A stretch of 64,000 bases of DNA from Candidatus Acidianus copahuensis (lineage in GTDB: Archaea; Thermoproteota; Thermoprotei_A; Sulfolobales; Sulfolobaceae), in contig NZ_JFZT01000045.1 of NCBI RefSeq assembly GCF_000632495.1, positions 1 to 64,000 of the forward strand, in the 5' to 3' direction. Position 1 is the first letter of the stretch, and each line of letters begins with the position of its first letter. Positions 1 to 9,593 of the stretch are shown piece after piece. The notes beneath the pieces are model-generated. The model had not been told where the DNA came from. It made no database searches and worked only from the letters and a program-made list of their open reading frames with translations. The position numbers were made by a program, and so were the translations under genes.

Positions 1-150
1 ATAGTTGGTTAATATCAGAGTTAATGGAGTGTTAGTCTCTCCTGGAGCAGCTAACTGTGGAGAAGACTCAGTTCCCCAAACCGCTTGACCTGCTACCTTA
101 ACATAACCTAAAATTGGAATAGTAAGTAGAATTTCCTCGGATGAAGTAAC
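1..150 (-). other. Frameshifted continuation of the surface repeat protein
   Basis: Reading leftwards from about position 150 in the frame shifted by one base gives an open reading frame to the window edge. It encodes TIPILGYVKVAGQAVWGTE, then SSPQLAAPGETN, which is the same module start as in the main reading frame at 711-800. The DNA at 35-124 matches 711-800 essentially perfectly. The original gene therefore ran on, and a single frame change near 130-150 separates the two parts. It could be a real mutation, a sequencing error or phase variation; the window does not decide. Confidence 0.75.
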
Positions 151-1240
151 CATTAAAGTACTTTACCGTTATTGGTATAGTGTATACAGCCTCTGTAGCG
201 TTCTTCATAACGTTAGCGTAAACTGTTATTGGTACTGGTTGTCCTGGTGGTAAATAGCCAACGCTTACGTTAGATTCTTCAAACTGGACTGGATATATGG
301 AGTGAAGCAATAGAGTCACATTACTTAACTCTACGTTACCGTCATTTGTAAGAATAAGTGTAAGAGGTAAATTAGTCTCTCCTGGAGCAGCTAACTGTGG
401 AGAAGACTCAGTTCCCCAAATGGCGTCTCCTGCTACTGGCACATTACCTAAGATAGGAACCTTAACGCCAACCACACTTTTAGAATTATGGAAATATTCT
501 ATTGTTATTGGTATAGTGTATACAGCTTCTGTAGCGTTCTTCATAACGTTAGCGTAAACTGTTATTGGTACTGGTTGTCCTGGTGGTAAATAGCCAACGC
601 TTACGTTAGATTCTTCAAACTGGACTGGATATATGGAGTGAAGCAATAGAGTCACATTACTTAACTCTACGTTACCGTCATTTGTAAGAATAAGTGTAAG
701 AGGTAAATTAGTCTCTCCTGGAGCAGCTAACTGTGGAGAAGACTCAGTTCCCCAAACCGCTTGACCTGCTACCTTAACATAACCTAAAATTGGAATAGAG
801 AAATTTAGAATTTTATTGCTAGTTTTAAAGAAAGTTATTCCATCCACGACATAAGCAGTTCTATAGCTAATGTTTAAAGGAACTTTATAGACTCCAGTCG
901 ACGCATTTGGGTTGACGTTATACAAGAAGGTAACGTTAACCTCTCCTCCTTTAATAATCTCAGGAATAGTAGCGTTATAAGTTCCATTATAATAATTACT
1001 ACGACTGATTGGAAAGGTATCATTAGGTGCTGAAATATTTACATCATATAGGTTTTCTGGTAATCCGTTGACTATGGTTAAAGTTATTGGAACATTATAC
1101 ATTCCTGGAGCTAATATAGTTGAAGGTTTAGCATATACGTAAATTGGGACACTACTACTTGAGACAGTAGGAATGAGTGGAAATATAGCAAATATAAAAA
1201 ATGAAGCTATCATTATAGTGACTAGTTTGTGCAGTTTCAT
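98..1240 (-). CDS. Secreted NEW3/COG1361-type surface repeat protein (frameshifted, continues off left edge)
   Basis: The N-terminus has a hydrophobic stretch (about residues 5-28) typical of a signal peptide, so the product is probably exported. The rest is beta-rich, Thr/Asn-rich modules resembling NEW3/CARDB-like domains of archaeal surface proteins (COG1361-like). Two modules of about 112 residues are almost identical, each with WGTESSPQLAAPGETN. Many N-x-S/T sequons suggest glycosylation. The stop at 98 looks artificial: the next copy of the module continues in another frame to the left edge. The function is unknown; a structural or envelope role is inferred. Confidence 0.7.
   Translation of the reverse strand: MKLHKLVTIMIASFFIFAIFPLIPTVSSSSVPIYVYAKPSTILAPGMYNVPITLTIVNGLPENLYDVNISAPNDTFPISRSNYYNGTYNATIPEIIKGGEVNVTFLYNVNPNASTGVYKVPLNISYRTAYVVDGITFFKTSNKILNFSIPILGYVKVAGQAVWGTESSPQLAAPGETNLPLTLILTNDGNVELSNVTLLLHSIYPVQFEESNVSVGYLPPGQPVPITVYANVMKNATEAVYTIPITIEYFHNSKSVVGVKVPILGNVPVAGDAIWGTESSPQLAAPGETNLPLTLILTNDGNVELSNVTLLLHSIYPVQFEESNVSVGYLPPGQPVPITVYANVMKNATEAVYTIPITVKYFNGYFIRGNSTYYSNFRLC
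168..756 (-). repeat. Near-identical 336-bp tandem in-frame repeat
   Basis: Positions 168-420 and 504-756 match over 253 bp with one visible mismatch (near 192/528). The period is 336 bp, exactly 112 codons, so the copies stay in frame. A third partial copy lies at 35-124. The near-identity at DNA level, including silent positions, indicates recent duplication or gene conversion. Confidence 0.9.
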
Positions 1241-1349
1241 ATGTCAAAAAGATATATCTAAATATTTAAAGTTGCTTCGTAGTAACTTAATGTTTAATTC
1301 TTATATATAATAAACTTTATTAAATATTATTAAAGATATTTTTAATAAA

Positions 1350-2243
1350 TTATTTTTGTTGTTGAAGACCTTGTTGTTTGATCTCCCAATATGCCTTATC
1401 AAAGGATTTATTAATAATATCCATTAGAGTATTAAATGAATTTAATTCCATAAAATGTAATATAATGGTGAATTGATTAGTACCACCAGCCTTAGCAGAG
1501 AAATATGCTTCAAAGCTTGCCTTTCTTTTTGATAGATTATCTTTAATGTATGCTGATGCTTTTTCTAAGACTTGTTCAGCTGGGACATCAGCATTAATTG
1601 AGACTAAAAATGAATAAATTAAAGAATTATCAGATTCAAGTTTCGTAAATACGGTATTTCCTAAAAAAGCCGAGTTTGGAATTTTTACTATATTTCCATT
1701 TGTGGTCTTTACCTCAGTAAATAGTATACCTACAGTAGTCGTTTCTCCCACTATTGGAGAACCCCAAATCCACGAACTTAATGATACTGGATCTCCGGGC
1801 CTTAATGTCTTTCCTCCAGTTACCATAACGCCAGAAAGAACATTTGAAAGTACTGTTTGAGCCGCTAAACCAATTGCTATGCCTCCTACTGCACCTCCTA
1901 TCGCTGCTCCTGTTAGATTTACGCCTAACGTCGCTAAAACTATTAAAAGTAAAATTGAATAAAATAATATATTAATAAATAATTCTATTGTTCTAGCAGT
2001 ACTCTTCTCTACTCTTTTTAACAATATAGGATCTAATATTGACCTCTTTAACATTCTAATGATATAGTATCCGCCGATTCCTGCAATAGTCGCATCTATT
2101 CCCAAATTCACATAGCGGAGGTAAGGAATTATTGGCGGATAATAGGAAGAAAAATATCTAGTGAGAAAATGTAGTATTACCAACAATACGGCTAAACTTA
2201 TCAAAAATAATATGATCTTAATTGTCTTTTGCTGATAGCTCAT
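1350..2243 (-). CDS. Small-conductance mechanosensitive channel (MscS family)
   Basis: Membrane channel that releases solutes on hypo-osmotic stress. About 297 aa. Three hydrophobic segments precede the Gly/Ala-rich pore helix (GAAIGGAVGGIAIGLAAQ), the hallmark of MscS TM3. It is followed by the beta domain (RPGDPVSLSSW) and a C-terminal alpha/beta region. I prefer the ATG at 2243 over the upstream TTG at 2264 because a TTTAAAC box lies about 27 nt before it, as in leaderless Sulfolobales transcripts. It stands alone on the minus strand. Confidence 0.88.
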   Translation of the reverse strand: MSYQQKTIKIILFLISLAVLLVILHFLTRYFSSYYPPIIPYLRYVNLGIDATIAGIGGYYIIRMLKRSILDPILLKRVEKSTARTIELFINILFYSILLLIVLATLGVNLTGAAIGGAVGGIAIGLAAQTVLSNVLSGVMVTGGKTLRPGDPVSLSSWIWGSPIVGETTTVGILFTEVKTTNGNIVKIPNSAFLGNTVFTKLESDNSLIYSFLVSINADVPAEQVLEKASAYIKDNLSKRKASFEAYFSAKAGGTNQFTIILHFMELNSFNTLMDIINKSFDKAYWEIKQQGLQQQK

Positions 2244-2353
2244 ATCATCCCTTAATACTAACAAGTTTAAAGGATTTACTATTCCACTTAGACAGTGTCT
2301 TAATAAAAATTATTACATAATATATTTATTTTGTTATATAAAATAAATTGATA

Positions 2354-2995
2354 TCATAAAAACCTTTTCACTAATTCCTCAAATTCTTTATAATTATCTA
2401 CTTTCCTTATCTCTAAATCTGAATTGACCATTGTTCCAATGATAAACTCTTTCTTTTGCTTGATTGGCAATTTCGACATTATGAATTCTGAAGTGCCTTC
2501 AGGATCCTCTCTTATCAATTCAATTCCTTCATTGTAAAGCCTTAGAAACTCATCCTCTCCTTTATTAATTACAGCCCCACAGCTTCCCGGTATTCCTAGC
2601 AATTCTTCAAATGTCTTTCCTTTTCCTACAGCCGATGAAACTACTGCACTATCAATTTCTCCTGAATTTAGCATCGACACTATTTTTTCTGCATCGTCCA
2701 CATAAATTATTGATGCGTTTAGTTGTTTCGTAAAAATCAACGCTTTTGTTAACACATCTGCAGCACTACCCTTCCTCCAGACTCCAATTCTACTACCTAT
2801 TTCAGGTACGACCACCATTAGACCTCTGATTGTCACATAATTCATCTTTAGTCCTCTTTTTACTAAAGATACAGTTGAGTCAAGGATTACATCCAAATTA
2901 CCTTCTTTACCAAAACTTATATCGACTCTATTTTTCATTGAAGATGCAATTATTGGATAAGATACAGGTCCAGGTGCGGCTAATACTTTCAGCAT
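2354..2995 (-). CDS. DUF3834-like substrate-binding-fold protein
   Basis: About 213 aa without signal peptide or membrane segment. The N-terminal APGPVSYPIIAS and the arrangement around GDVILDS/LDVILDS-type segments resemble the Sulfolobales family DUF3834, thought to be related to solute-binding proteins. A clear paralogue sits at 45629-46315, sharing a PGPVS/AGPVS start and a late Y-N-E/K-G-I segment. Lack of an export signal argues for a cytosolic ligand-binding or enzymatic role rather than transport. The ligand is unknown. Confidence 0.6.
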   Translation of the reverse strand: MLKVLAAPGPVSYPIIASSMKNRVDISFGKEGNLDVILDSTVSLVKRGLKMNYVTIRGLMVVVPEIGSRIGVWRKGSAADVLTKALIFTKQLNASIIYVDDAEKIVSMLNSGEIDSAVVSSAVGKGKTFEELLGIPGSCGAVINKGEDEFLRLYNEGIELIREDPEGTSEFIMSKLPIKQKKEFIIGTMVNSDLEIRKVDNYKEFEELVKRFL

Positions 2996-3083
2996 AGGTA
3001 ACTTTGTTATCCATAAATTAAAAAGTTAATCATTAGATCCTATATAGTATACATTAATAAACAATATACTGTTATATGACCTT

Positions 3084-4265
3084 ATGGAAAAGAGCAAACT
3101 GAGTTTTATTCAGGCATTGCTGGTTATAGTTCCCATGACCTTTTCTGTAAGAGCTTCAAATAACATGCTTTCAACAACGATACCTCTTTTATCTAAATAT
3201 AGTTTCGGTTTTAATCAAACTGAAGTAGGAATAATCTCAGCAATAATGGCATTAGGAACATTTTTATCAAGTGGAGTAATTAACTCAAAATTAAATATAA
3301 AGACTAGAAGAAAATTATTCATCGCATCATCTTTGAGCTACGCAGTCATTTTACCCTTATTCTATCTAAGTAATGATATAACAATTTGGGCAATTTCAGG
3401 CGTTTCCGGACTACTTTTAGGCATGATAATGCCTAATATTATAACGTCAGCTAGCCTATTGGAGGACAGAAAAGCTAGAGAAAGACTATTGGCTATTTAC
3501 ACACTAGCGTTAAGCGCGAGTTTAGTTGCTGGACCTTCGATTGAGACATTAATCCTTGAGTTTCATCCTGCGTTAAAAGACGTTTTCCTTTTCTTTACAC
3601 CATTCGGTATAGCTGTTGGAGCAATATCATTTCTTATAAAATTCCCTAAAGTTGAAGAAAACAATCACAAAATTAAAGTTGTTTCCAATCCTGGGTTTAA
3701 ATCTGCCATAATAAACATTCTGGCCTATAATATTCCTTTTTCGGTTATATTGACTTTTGGTGGAATTTATGCAGTAGATTTGCTTCACGTAAATTTAGCT
3801 ACGGTCACTGGATTGTTCTCATTGTTCTTTACAACCTCTTTACTCTCTAGGGTATACCTTTCAATAAAACCAATTCAGAAAATTTCTACTTATGCTTTCT
3901 TTGCGGTATCTCTAACAATTATAGGTCTTACTCTAATATTAATTTCACCTAACTTACTAGTTTATTCTATCGCATTAATTATTTTAGGGTTTCCACATGG
4001 ATTAACATATCCAATTTCTATAATATCAATTAGCAGAACTTTCTCCCCTACAGAAAGAAATGCAGCTAATAGTCAATTCTTTGCTGTAATGATGTTAATA
4101 GGCATCATAGTTCCGTTAGTATCTGGAGGAGTAGCAGAATATATAGGACTAAAAGCTATGTTTGGTTCGCTGATTCCAATAGTTCTTATATTACTCATAT
4201 TTCTTAAAAAATATATTAAATTTGTAGATATACAAAAAGAAGAGAATAAGAAAATACAGGCATGA
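3084..4265 (+). CDS. Major facilitator superfamily transporter
   Basis: A 393-aa protein with about twelve hydrophobic segments and a charged loop near its middle (KFPKVEENNHKIK), the usual two-times-six layout of MFS carriers. The loop after the second helix reads NSKLNIKTRRKL, matching the conserved basic loop position. It stands as a single gene, divergent from the DUF3834 gene. The substrate cannot be read from the sequence; efflux or uptake of a small organic molecule is possible. Confidence 0.82.
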   Translation: MEKSKLSFIQALLVIVPMTFSVRASNNMLSTTIPLLSKYSFGFNQTEVGIISAIMALGTFLSSGVINSKLNIKTRRKLFIASSLSYAVILPLFYLSNDITIWAISGVSGLLLGMIMPNIITSASLLEDRKARERLLAIYTLALSASLVAGPSIETLILEFHPALKDVFLFFTPFGIAVGAISFLIKFPKVEENNHKIKVVSNPGFKSAIINILAYNIPFSVILTFGGIYAVDLLHVNLATVTGLFSLFFTTSLLSRVYLSIKPIQKISTYAFFAVSLTIIGLTLILISPNLLVYSIALIILGFPHGLTYPISIISISRTFSPTERNAANSQFFAVMMLIGIIVPLVSGGVAEYIGLKAMFGSLIPIVLILLIFLKKYIKFVDIQKEENKKIQA

Positions 4266-4304
4266 GCCTATATTACCTTAATTGAAATCTTACATGATAT
4301 ATAA

Positions 4305-4658
4305 TTACACTCTAGATATATAATAATATAATAAAATTATTCCAGCCGTACTGAAAATAGCTATAGACAATGCTGGATATACATAGTACGGATCTCTATT
4401 ACCGCTCCACATAGAAAATGCTATCAAATTTGATAATCCGTCCAAAAGTAATATTACTGAAATAAATACAAAGATTCTAGTAATCTTAGATGAAGCAATT
4501 CCTCTTAGGTTAGCAAACTCATAGATTATGAAAATGGAAAACACAATAGACACTATAGCTAATCCAATGCTAACATACCATATCTCGAACATCAAATTAG
4601 CTAACCTAAATCTCTCTTTTAAGCGTTTACCCAAATCTGCATTAGTTATTATAATCAC
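4305..4658 (-). CDS. Small integral membrane protein
   Basis: Up to 117 aa with three strongly hydrophobic segments (about residues 28-50, 61-80 and 92-115). I do not recognise the family. The start is uncertain: GTG at 4658 gives a charged N-terminal extension, while the ATG at 4592 has a TTAAAA box about 27 nt upstream and could be a leaderless start giving about 95 aa. No partner gene is evident. Confidence 0.5.
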   Translation of the reverse strand: MIIITNADLGKRLKERFRLANLMFEIWYVSIGLAIVSIVFSIFIIYEFANLRGIASSKITRIFVFISVILLLDGLSNLIAFSMWSGNRDPYYVYPALSIAIFSTAGIILLYYYISRV

Positions 4659-4807
4659 ACGATAATCTTTACTATTTTTGGATCTCTAATAAAAATTCCT
4701 ATATAATAATTTTATAAAAATATAATAAAATAAATACGTTTTATTGTTCTACAAGACACTTGAAGAAAAGTTTAAACTTTTTAAAACGATGGGATATAGA
4801 GATTAGT

Positions 4808-5216
4808 ATGGAGAAAAGGATAAAAGTTGTTGTCTCTAAACTTGGACTAGATGGTCACGATAGAGGGGCTAAGGTTATCGCCAGAGCTCTAAAGGATGCT
4901 GGAATGGAAGTAGTGTATACAGGGCTTAGACAAACTCCAGAGCAAATAGTTAAGACGGCTATACAAGAAGATGCTGACATTATAGGAGTAAGCATTCTAA
5001 GTGGAGCCCATTTAGAGCTCGTACCTCCATTGGTTAAGCTAATGAAAGATAAAGGACTTAATGATGTTGGCTTAATAGTAGGGGGTGTTATTCCACCTCA
5101 GGATATAGATAAGCTAAAGGAAATGGGGGTAGATGATATATTTTTACCGGGATCAAGTCTAAAGGAAATAGTAGATAAAATAAAGAGAATTGCGTATAAT
5201 AAAAGAGGAATAAAAA

Positions 5217-5224
<8 letters not shown>
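4808..5224 (+). CDS. Methylmalonyl-CoA mutase cobalamin-binding (small) subunit
   Basis: A 138-aa B12-binding domain that would carry adenosylcobalamin for conversion of methylmalonyl-CoA to succinyl-CoA, a step relevant to the 3-hydroxypropionate/4-hydroxybutyrate cycle of Sulfolobales. The signature DGHDRG supplies the lower-ligand His (D-x-H-x-x-G), followed by SGAH and GG motifs of the family. I use the ATG at 4808, not the earlier in-frame start, because TTTTTAAAA is centred about 26 nt upstream. The catalytic large subunit is not in the window. The next gene, meaB-like, overlaps its end by 8 nt. Confidence 0.88.
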
Positions 5225-6143
<919 letters not shown>

Positions 6144-6160
6144 TTATAATTTCAACATGT

Positions 6161-6799
6161 CTATTTGGGGATAATTCCCTTCCTTTTCATTTCTCTTACT
6201 ACTAGCTCTCCAATTCTGGTTAGACCATAATACTTGTGATGTGTCCTTGTTTCCTTTTTAGGTTTTGACTTCCTTTCTCCAAACTTAATAATTTTTGAAC
6301 CTGCTTCTTCAAGCAACCCCATTTTCTCTAGTTCTTCGAGTTTAGGAGTTACTTCCTCAAGCTTTTTATGGGTTAGCTTAGAGTATGTTAAGGCGTGATC
6401 AGCATTTAGTTCTTCAGCAAGTCGTAATATATCCCTAGATAGTTCATCGTTTTTAACAAGTTCTATATATGCATCTATCATGTCTTGTTGAGTTAGATTC
6501 CTTAAGAGATGATCTCCATCTCTAGTTAGCCTATAATAAGTATGATGTTTGTGCACTTCAGAACTGAGCTTAAACTTTGCTTCTGTATTCTTTAAGGTAG
6601 CGCCATGAACCCTCTCTATGAGACCAATCTTTTCTAATTGCTCTAAAATGTCAATAACTTCCTGAATTGGGATTTTAGTATTAAGCATTATCGACTTTCC
6701 ATAATCAACGTTAGCTTTCTTTAGATGTAATAAGACTTTAAGAAAACGACCATCCCTTAACACTTCTCGTAATTTCGGCTTTAAGGCCTCTTCCATCAT
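6161..6799 (-). CDS. Duplicated winged-helix protein (DUF2250-like)
   Basis: A 212-aa protein built of two similar winged-helix halves. Each half has a helix-turn-helix, a 'glu-Leu-glu-Lys-x-Gly-Leu' recognition segment and a basic, His-rich wing ending in HHTYYRLTRDGDHL or HHKYYGLTRIGEL. The arrangement resembles the archaeal DUF2250 family. It probably binds DNA or acts as a regulator. Its ATG overlaps the stop of the upstream hydrolase gene by 4 nt, so the two are co-translated. Confidence 0.65.
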   Translation of the reverse strand: MMEEALKPKLREVLRDGRFLKVLLHLKKANVDYGKSIMLNTKIPIQEVIDILEQLEKIGLIERVHGATLKNTEAKFKLSSEVHKHHTYYRLTRDGDHLLRNLTQQDMIDAYIELVKNDELSRDILRLAEELNADHALTYSKLTHKKLEEVTPKLEELEKMGLLEEAGSKIIKFGERKSKPKKETRTHHKYYGLTRIGELVVREMKRKGIIPK

Positions 6800-7383
6800 A
6801 GTCCCTTCAAGTATTCCCTTATTTGTGTGTTAAAACCTGCTGGATCATCCAAATAACATGCATGTTGATTCCCTACATTAACAAATTTTGCAGTTTTTAC
6901 ATATTTCAATATAAGTTCTGCATTAGATTTTGAGGATACGGAATCCTTTCTTCCCCATATTAGAAGGATTGGAATACCGTCGAGACTTTTCAATTTTTCT
7001 TCGTAATTGGAAACACCCACTGCACCAACGAGGATAAGTCCACCAATCTTTCCTGGATTATCTACAGAATACTCTAAAACAGCTTCCCCTCCCATAGATG
7101 CGCCTAGGAGAACTGGTTTTTCTAGTTTCATTTCATCCACAAAACTACCAATAAATTCAGAAAGCGAATTAAATTTCCCATTTGTTGACTTGCCGAATCC
7201 AGGAAAATCAATAGATATTGCTCGGAAACCTGCATCTGCTATTGTGGAGATTGTTCCAACTTCTTCCCAAGTTCTAGCATTAAATCTTGCACCATGATGT
7301 AAAACTACTGCCTTACCACTTCCTTGTTCTAGGTAATGTATCCTTGCCCCATTGATTTCAATAAACTTTTCTACAGCTTGCAT
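6796..7383 (-). CDS. Alpha/beta hydrolase
   Basis: About 195 aa. It shows HHGARF near the oxyanion hole, the nucleophile elbow GASMGG, an acidic residue after WGRKD and a late His in GNQHACY, which complete the usual Ser-Asp-His triad. I choose the ATG at 7383 because CTTTTTATC is centred about 27 nt upstream; the ATG at 7401 has no suitable box. It is the first gene of a two-gene operon with the winged-helix protein. The substrate is unknown. Confidence 0.8.
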   Translation of the reverse strand: MQAVEKFIEINGARIHYLEQGSGKAVVLHHGARFNARTWEEVGTISTIADAGFRAISIDFPGFGKSTNGKFNSLSEFIGSFVDEMKLEKPVLLGASMGGEAVLEYSVDNPGKIGGLILVGAVGVSNYEEKLKSLDGIPILLIWGRKDSVSSKSNAELILKYVKTAKFVNVGNQHACYLDDPAGFNTQIREYLKGL

Positions 7384-7533
7384 ATCAACATTTAAGTACA
7401 TGAAAGATAAAAAGTTTTAGAACAATTATAAGATAAAAAAGACATTAGACTACAAATTGATAAATTAACTATATATATATTCACTTTAAAAAAGATTTAT
7501 TAACTATAATGCGTAAGGTTGACTAGATAAAAC

Positions 7534-8763
7534 ATGACTAAAGTCCTAGTATTAGGAGGAAGATTCGGAGGCTTGACTGCAGCATATACGTTAAAGAGAT
7601 TAGTAGGAAGTAAAGCTGAAATTAAATTAATAAATCAAAGTAGATTTACATATTTTAGGCCAGGTTTACCACATGTTGCAATAGGAGTAAGAAGTGCTGA
7701 CGATCTTAAAATTGATCTTTCTCAGGCCCTTCCGGAGAAAGGGATCGAGTTCCAAGAAGGAAAAGTAGAAAAGATAGATGCCAAAGCTAATAAAGTAATA
7801 TATAGCAAGCCAGACGGTTCAGCTAGTGAAGAAGAATACGACTACGTTATGGTTGGTATAGGAGCTTATCTTGCTACTGATATGATGAAAGGTTGGGATC
7901 AATACGGATACAGTGTATGCGAAGCAGATTATGCGACAAAGTTAAGAGAAAAACTAGAAAACTTCAAGGGAGGCACTATAGCAATAGGTTCCGGTCCTTT
8001 CTACCAGGGTAGTAACCCGAAGCCAAAAGTACCAGAGAATTTTGTACCTAAAGCGGATTCGGCATGTGAAGGACCTGTATTCGAAATGTCGTTGATGTTA
8101 CACGGCTATTTCATGCATAAGAAAATGCTTGATAAAGTAAAGTTAACTGTATTTTCCCCTGGCGAGTACTTGTCAGATTTATCACCAATGTCCAGAAAAG
8201 CTGTAGCAAGTATTTATGACCAGTTAGGAGTTAAATTGGTGCACAATTTCAGAATAAAGGAAATTAAAGAACACGAAATCGTAGATGAAAAAGGAAACAA
8301 GTTAGAATCAGATCTAACTATTGTCCTTCCACCTTACGCTGGAAATCCCGCTCTAAAGAACTCGACACCTGATCTTATTGACGATGGAGGATTTATACCT
8401 ACAGACCTTAATATGCTCTCTCTTAAGTACGACAATGTTTATGCTGTAGGAGATTCTAACTCCATGACAATACCTAAACTTGGATACTTAGCAGTTAAAA
8501 CTGGAAGAATAGCTGCACAACATTTGGCTAATAGACTAGGAGTTCCAACAAAGATAGATACATATTATCCAACTATAGTCTGCGTAGCCGATAATCCGTA
8601 TGAAGGTTTTGCTGTATCAGTACAAGACGATACGTGGTATGGAGGGAACATTAGTATAGCTCAACCGGCAGCAGCGAACCATTTGAAAAAGGAGCTCTTT
8701 ACCAAATATTTCATGTGGACTAAGGGAGATATGGCTCTAGAGAAATTCCTAGCTAGCTGGTGA
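7534..8763 (+). CDS. sqr: Sulfide:quinone oxidoreductase (Acidianus type)
   Basis: A 409-aa flavoprotein that oxidises sulfide and passes electrons to membrane caldariella-type quinone. The N-terminal FAD-binding motif is VLGGRFGGLTAA. The three catalytic cysteines fall at residues 129 (GYSVCE), 178 (DSACEG) and in TIVCVADNP (about 350), the positions known for Acidianus ambivalens SQR. The C-terminus ends KFLASW, as I recall for that enzyme. The downstream DUF1641 gene overlaps the stop by 4 nt. This is the strongest taxonomic marker in the window. Confidence 0.95.
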   Translation: MTKVLVLGGRFGGLTAAYTLKRLVGSKAEIKLINQSRFTYFRPGLPHVAIGVRSADDLKIDLSQALPEKGIEFQEGKVEKIDAKANKVIYSKPDGSASEEEYDYVMVGIGAYLATDMMKGWDQYGYSVCEADYATKLREKLENFKGGTIAIGSGPFYQGSNPKPKVPENFVPKADSACEGPVFEMSLMLHGYFMHKKMLDKVKLTVFSPGEYLSDLSPMSRKAVASIYDQLGVKLVHNFRIKEIKEHEIVDEKGNKLESDLTIVLPPYAGNPALKNSTPDLIDDGGFIPTDLNMLSLKYDNVYAVGDSNSMTIPKLGYLAVKTGRIAAQHLANRLGVPTKIDTYYPTIVCVADNPYEGFAVSVQDDTWYGGNISIAQPAAANHLKKELFTKYFMWTKGDMALEKFLASW

Positions 8764-9593
8764 AAATTTTGTCAGAATTAGAGCTGTCAGCGCTTGATAA
8801 CATATTATCTCAGGATAAACTACTTACACTAAATCATTTTTTAGAAATGTTAGAGAAACTAGACAAGCTTGGAATTATTGATGTAGTTAATGGAGTACTA
8901 GATGATGAGGAATTTATAGGAAAAATAATGTCAGCAGTTGTTAACGATAAGACTCTACAATTAATTACCGAATGGAACAAGATGAGCGGTCTTTTAGACT
9001 TAATGACTAAGGGAAACGTATCTGAGGATTTAAACTACGTTATAAGACTCTTAGACAATTTAAGAGATTCTGGTATACTTGAGCCAATAATAGGAATGCT
9101 GAGTGATGAGGAATTTATAGGAAAAATAATGAACGCACTTATAAACGATAAAACTATGGAGCTAGCTACTAAGTGGGATGATGTTATTGGCTTAGTGAAT
9201 ATGCTATCAGATAAAGATACTACAGAAAGCCTAAAGTCGGTTCTTGACATGATTAAAACAATGAACAAAATAGGAATATTAGATCCAATAAAAGGAATGC
9301 TATCAGATGAAGAAACAATGGGAAAAATAATGGGAGGATTAGTTAATGACTTTACAATGTCAGTCTTAAGCAACTGGAATAATATAACTAAAGATCTGGG
9401 AAAACTTAACTTAGAGAATTTTAAATACTATGTTCACTTAATTAATTCAATAGGAGAAGCAATAAGTACTGAAAAGGTAAAACCAGTAGGATTAGGTGGA
9501 CTACTGTCAGCACTAAGAGATCCAGAAGTCCAAAAAGGTTTAGGGGTTGTTATAGATATACTTAAGAAAATAGGACAAAATTATAAGTCCTGA
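8760..9593 (+). CDS. DUF1641 repeat protein coupled to sulfide:quinone oxidoreductase
   Basis: A 277-aa, mostly helical protein. It starts with GTG overlapping the sqr stop (GTGA). It holds three copies of a unit containing [L]-x-D-E-E-x-x-G-K-I-M followed by a V/I-N-D-x-T segment and a W, at about residues 47-85, 113-150 and 180-215. At DNA level 27 bp are identical at about 8905 and 9105. DUF1641 proteins commonly neighbour SQR genes; a role as membrane-associated partner or assembly factor is inference. Confidence 0.8.
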   Translation: MKILSELELSALDNILSQDKLLTLNHFLEMLEKLDKLGIIDVVNGVLDDEEFIGKIMSAVVNDKTLQLITEWNKMSGLLDLMTKGNVSEDLNYVIRLLDNLRDSGILEPIIGMLSDEEFIGKIMNALINDKTMELATKWDDVIGLVNMLSDKDTTESLKSVLDMIKTMNKIGILDPIKGMLSDEETMGKIMGGLVNDFTMSVLSNWNNITKDLGKLNLENFKYYVHLINSIGEAISTEKVKPVGLGGLLSALRDPEVQKGLGVVIDILKKIGQNYKS

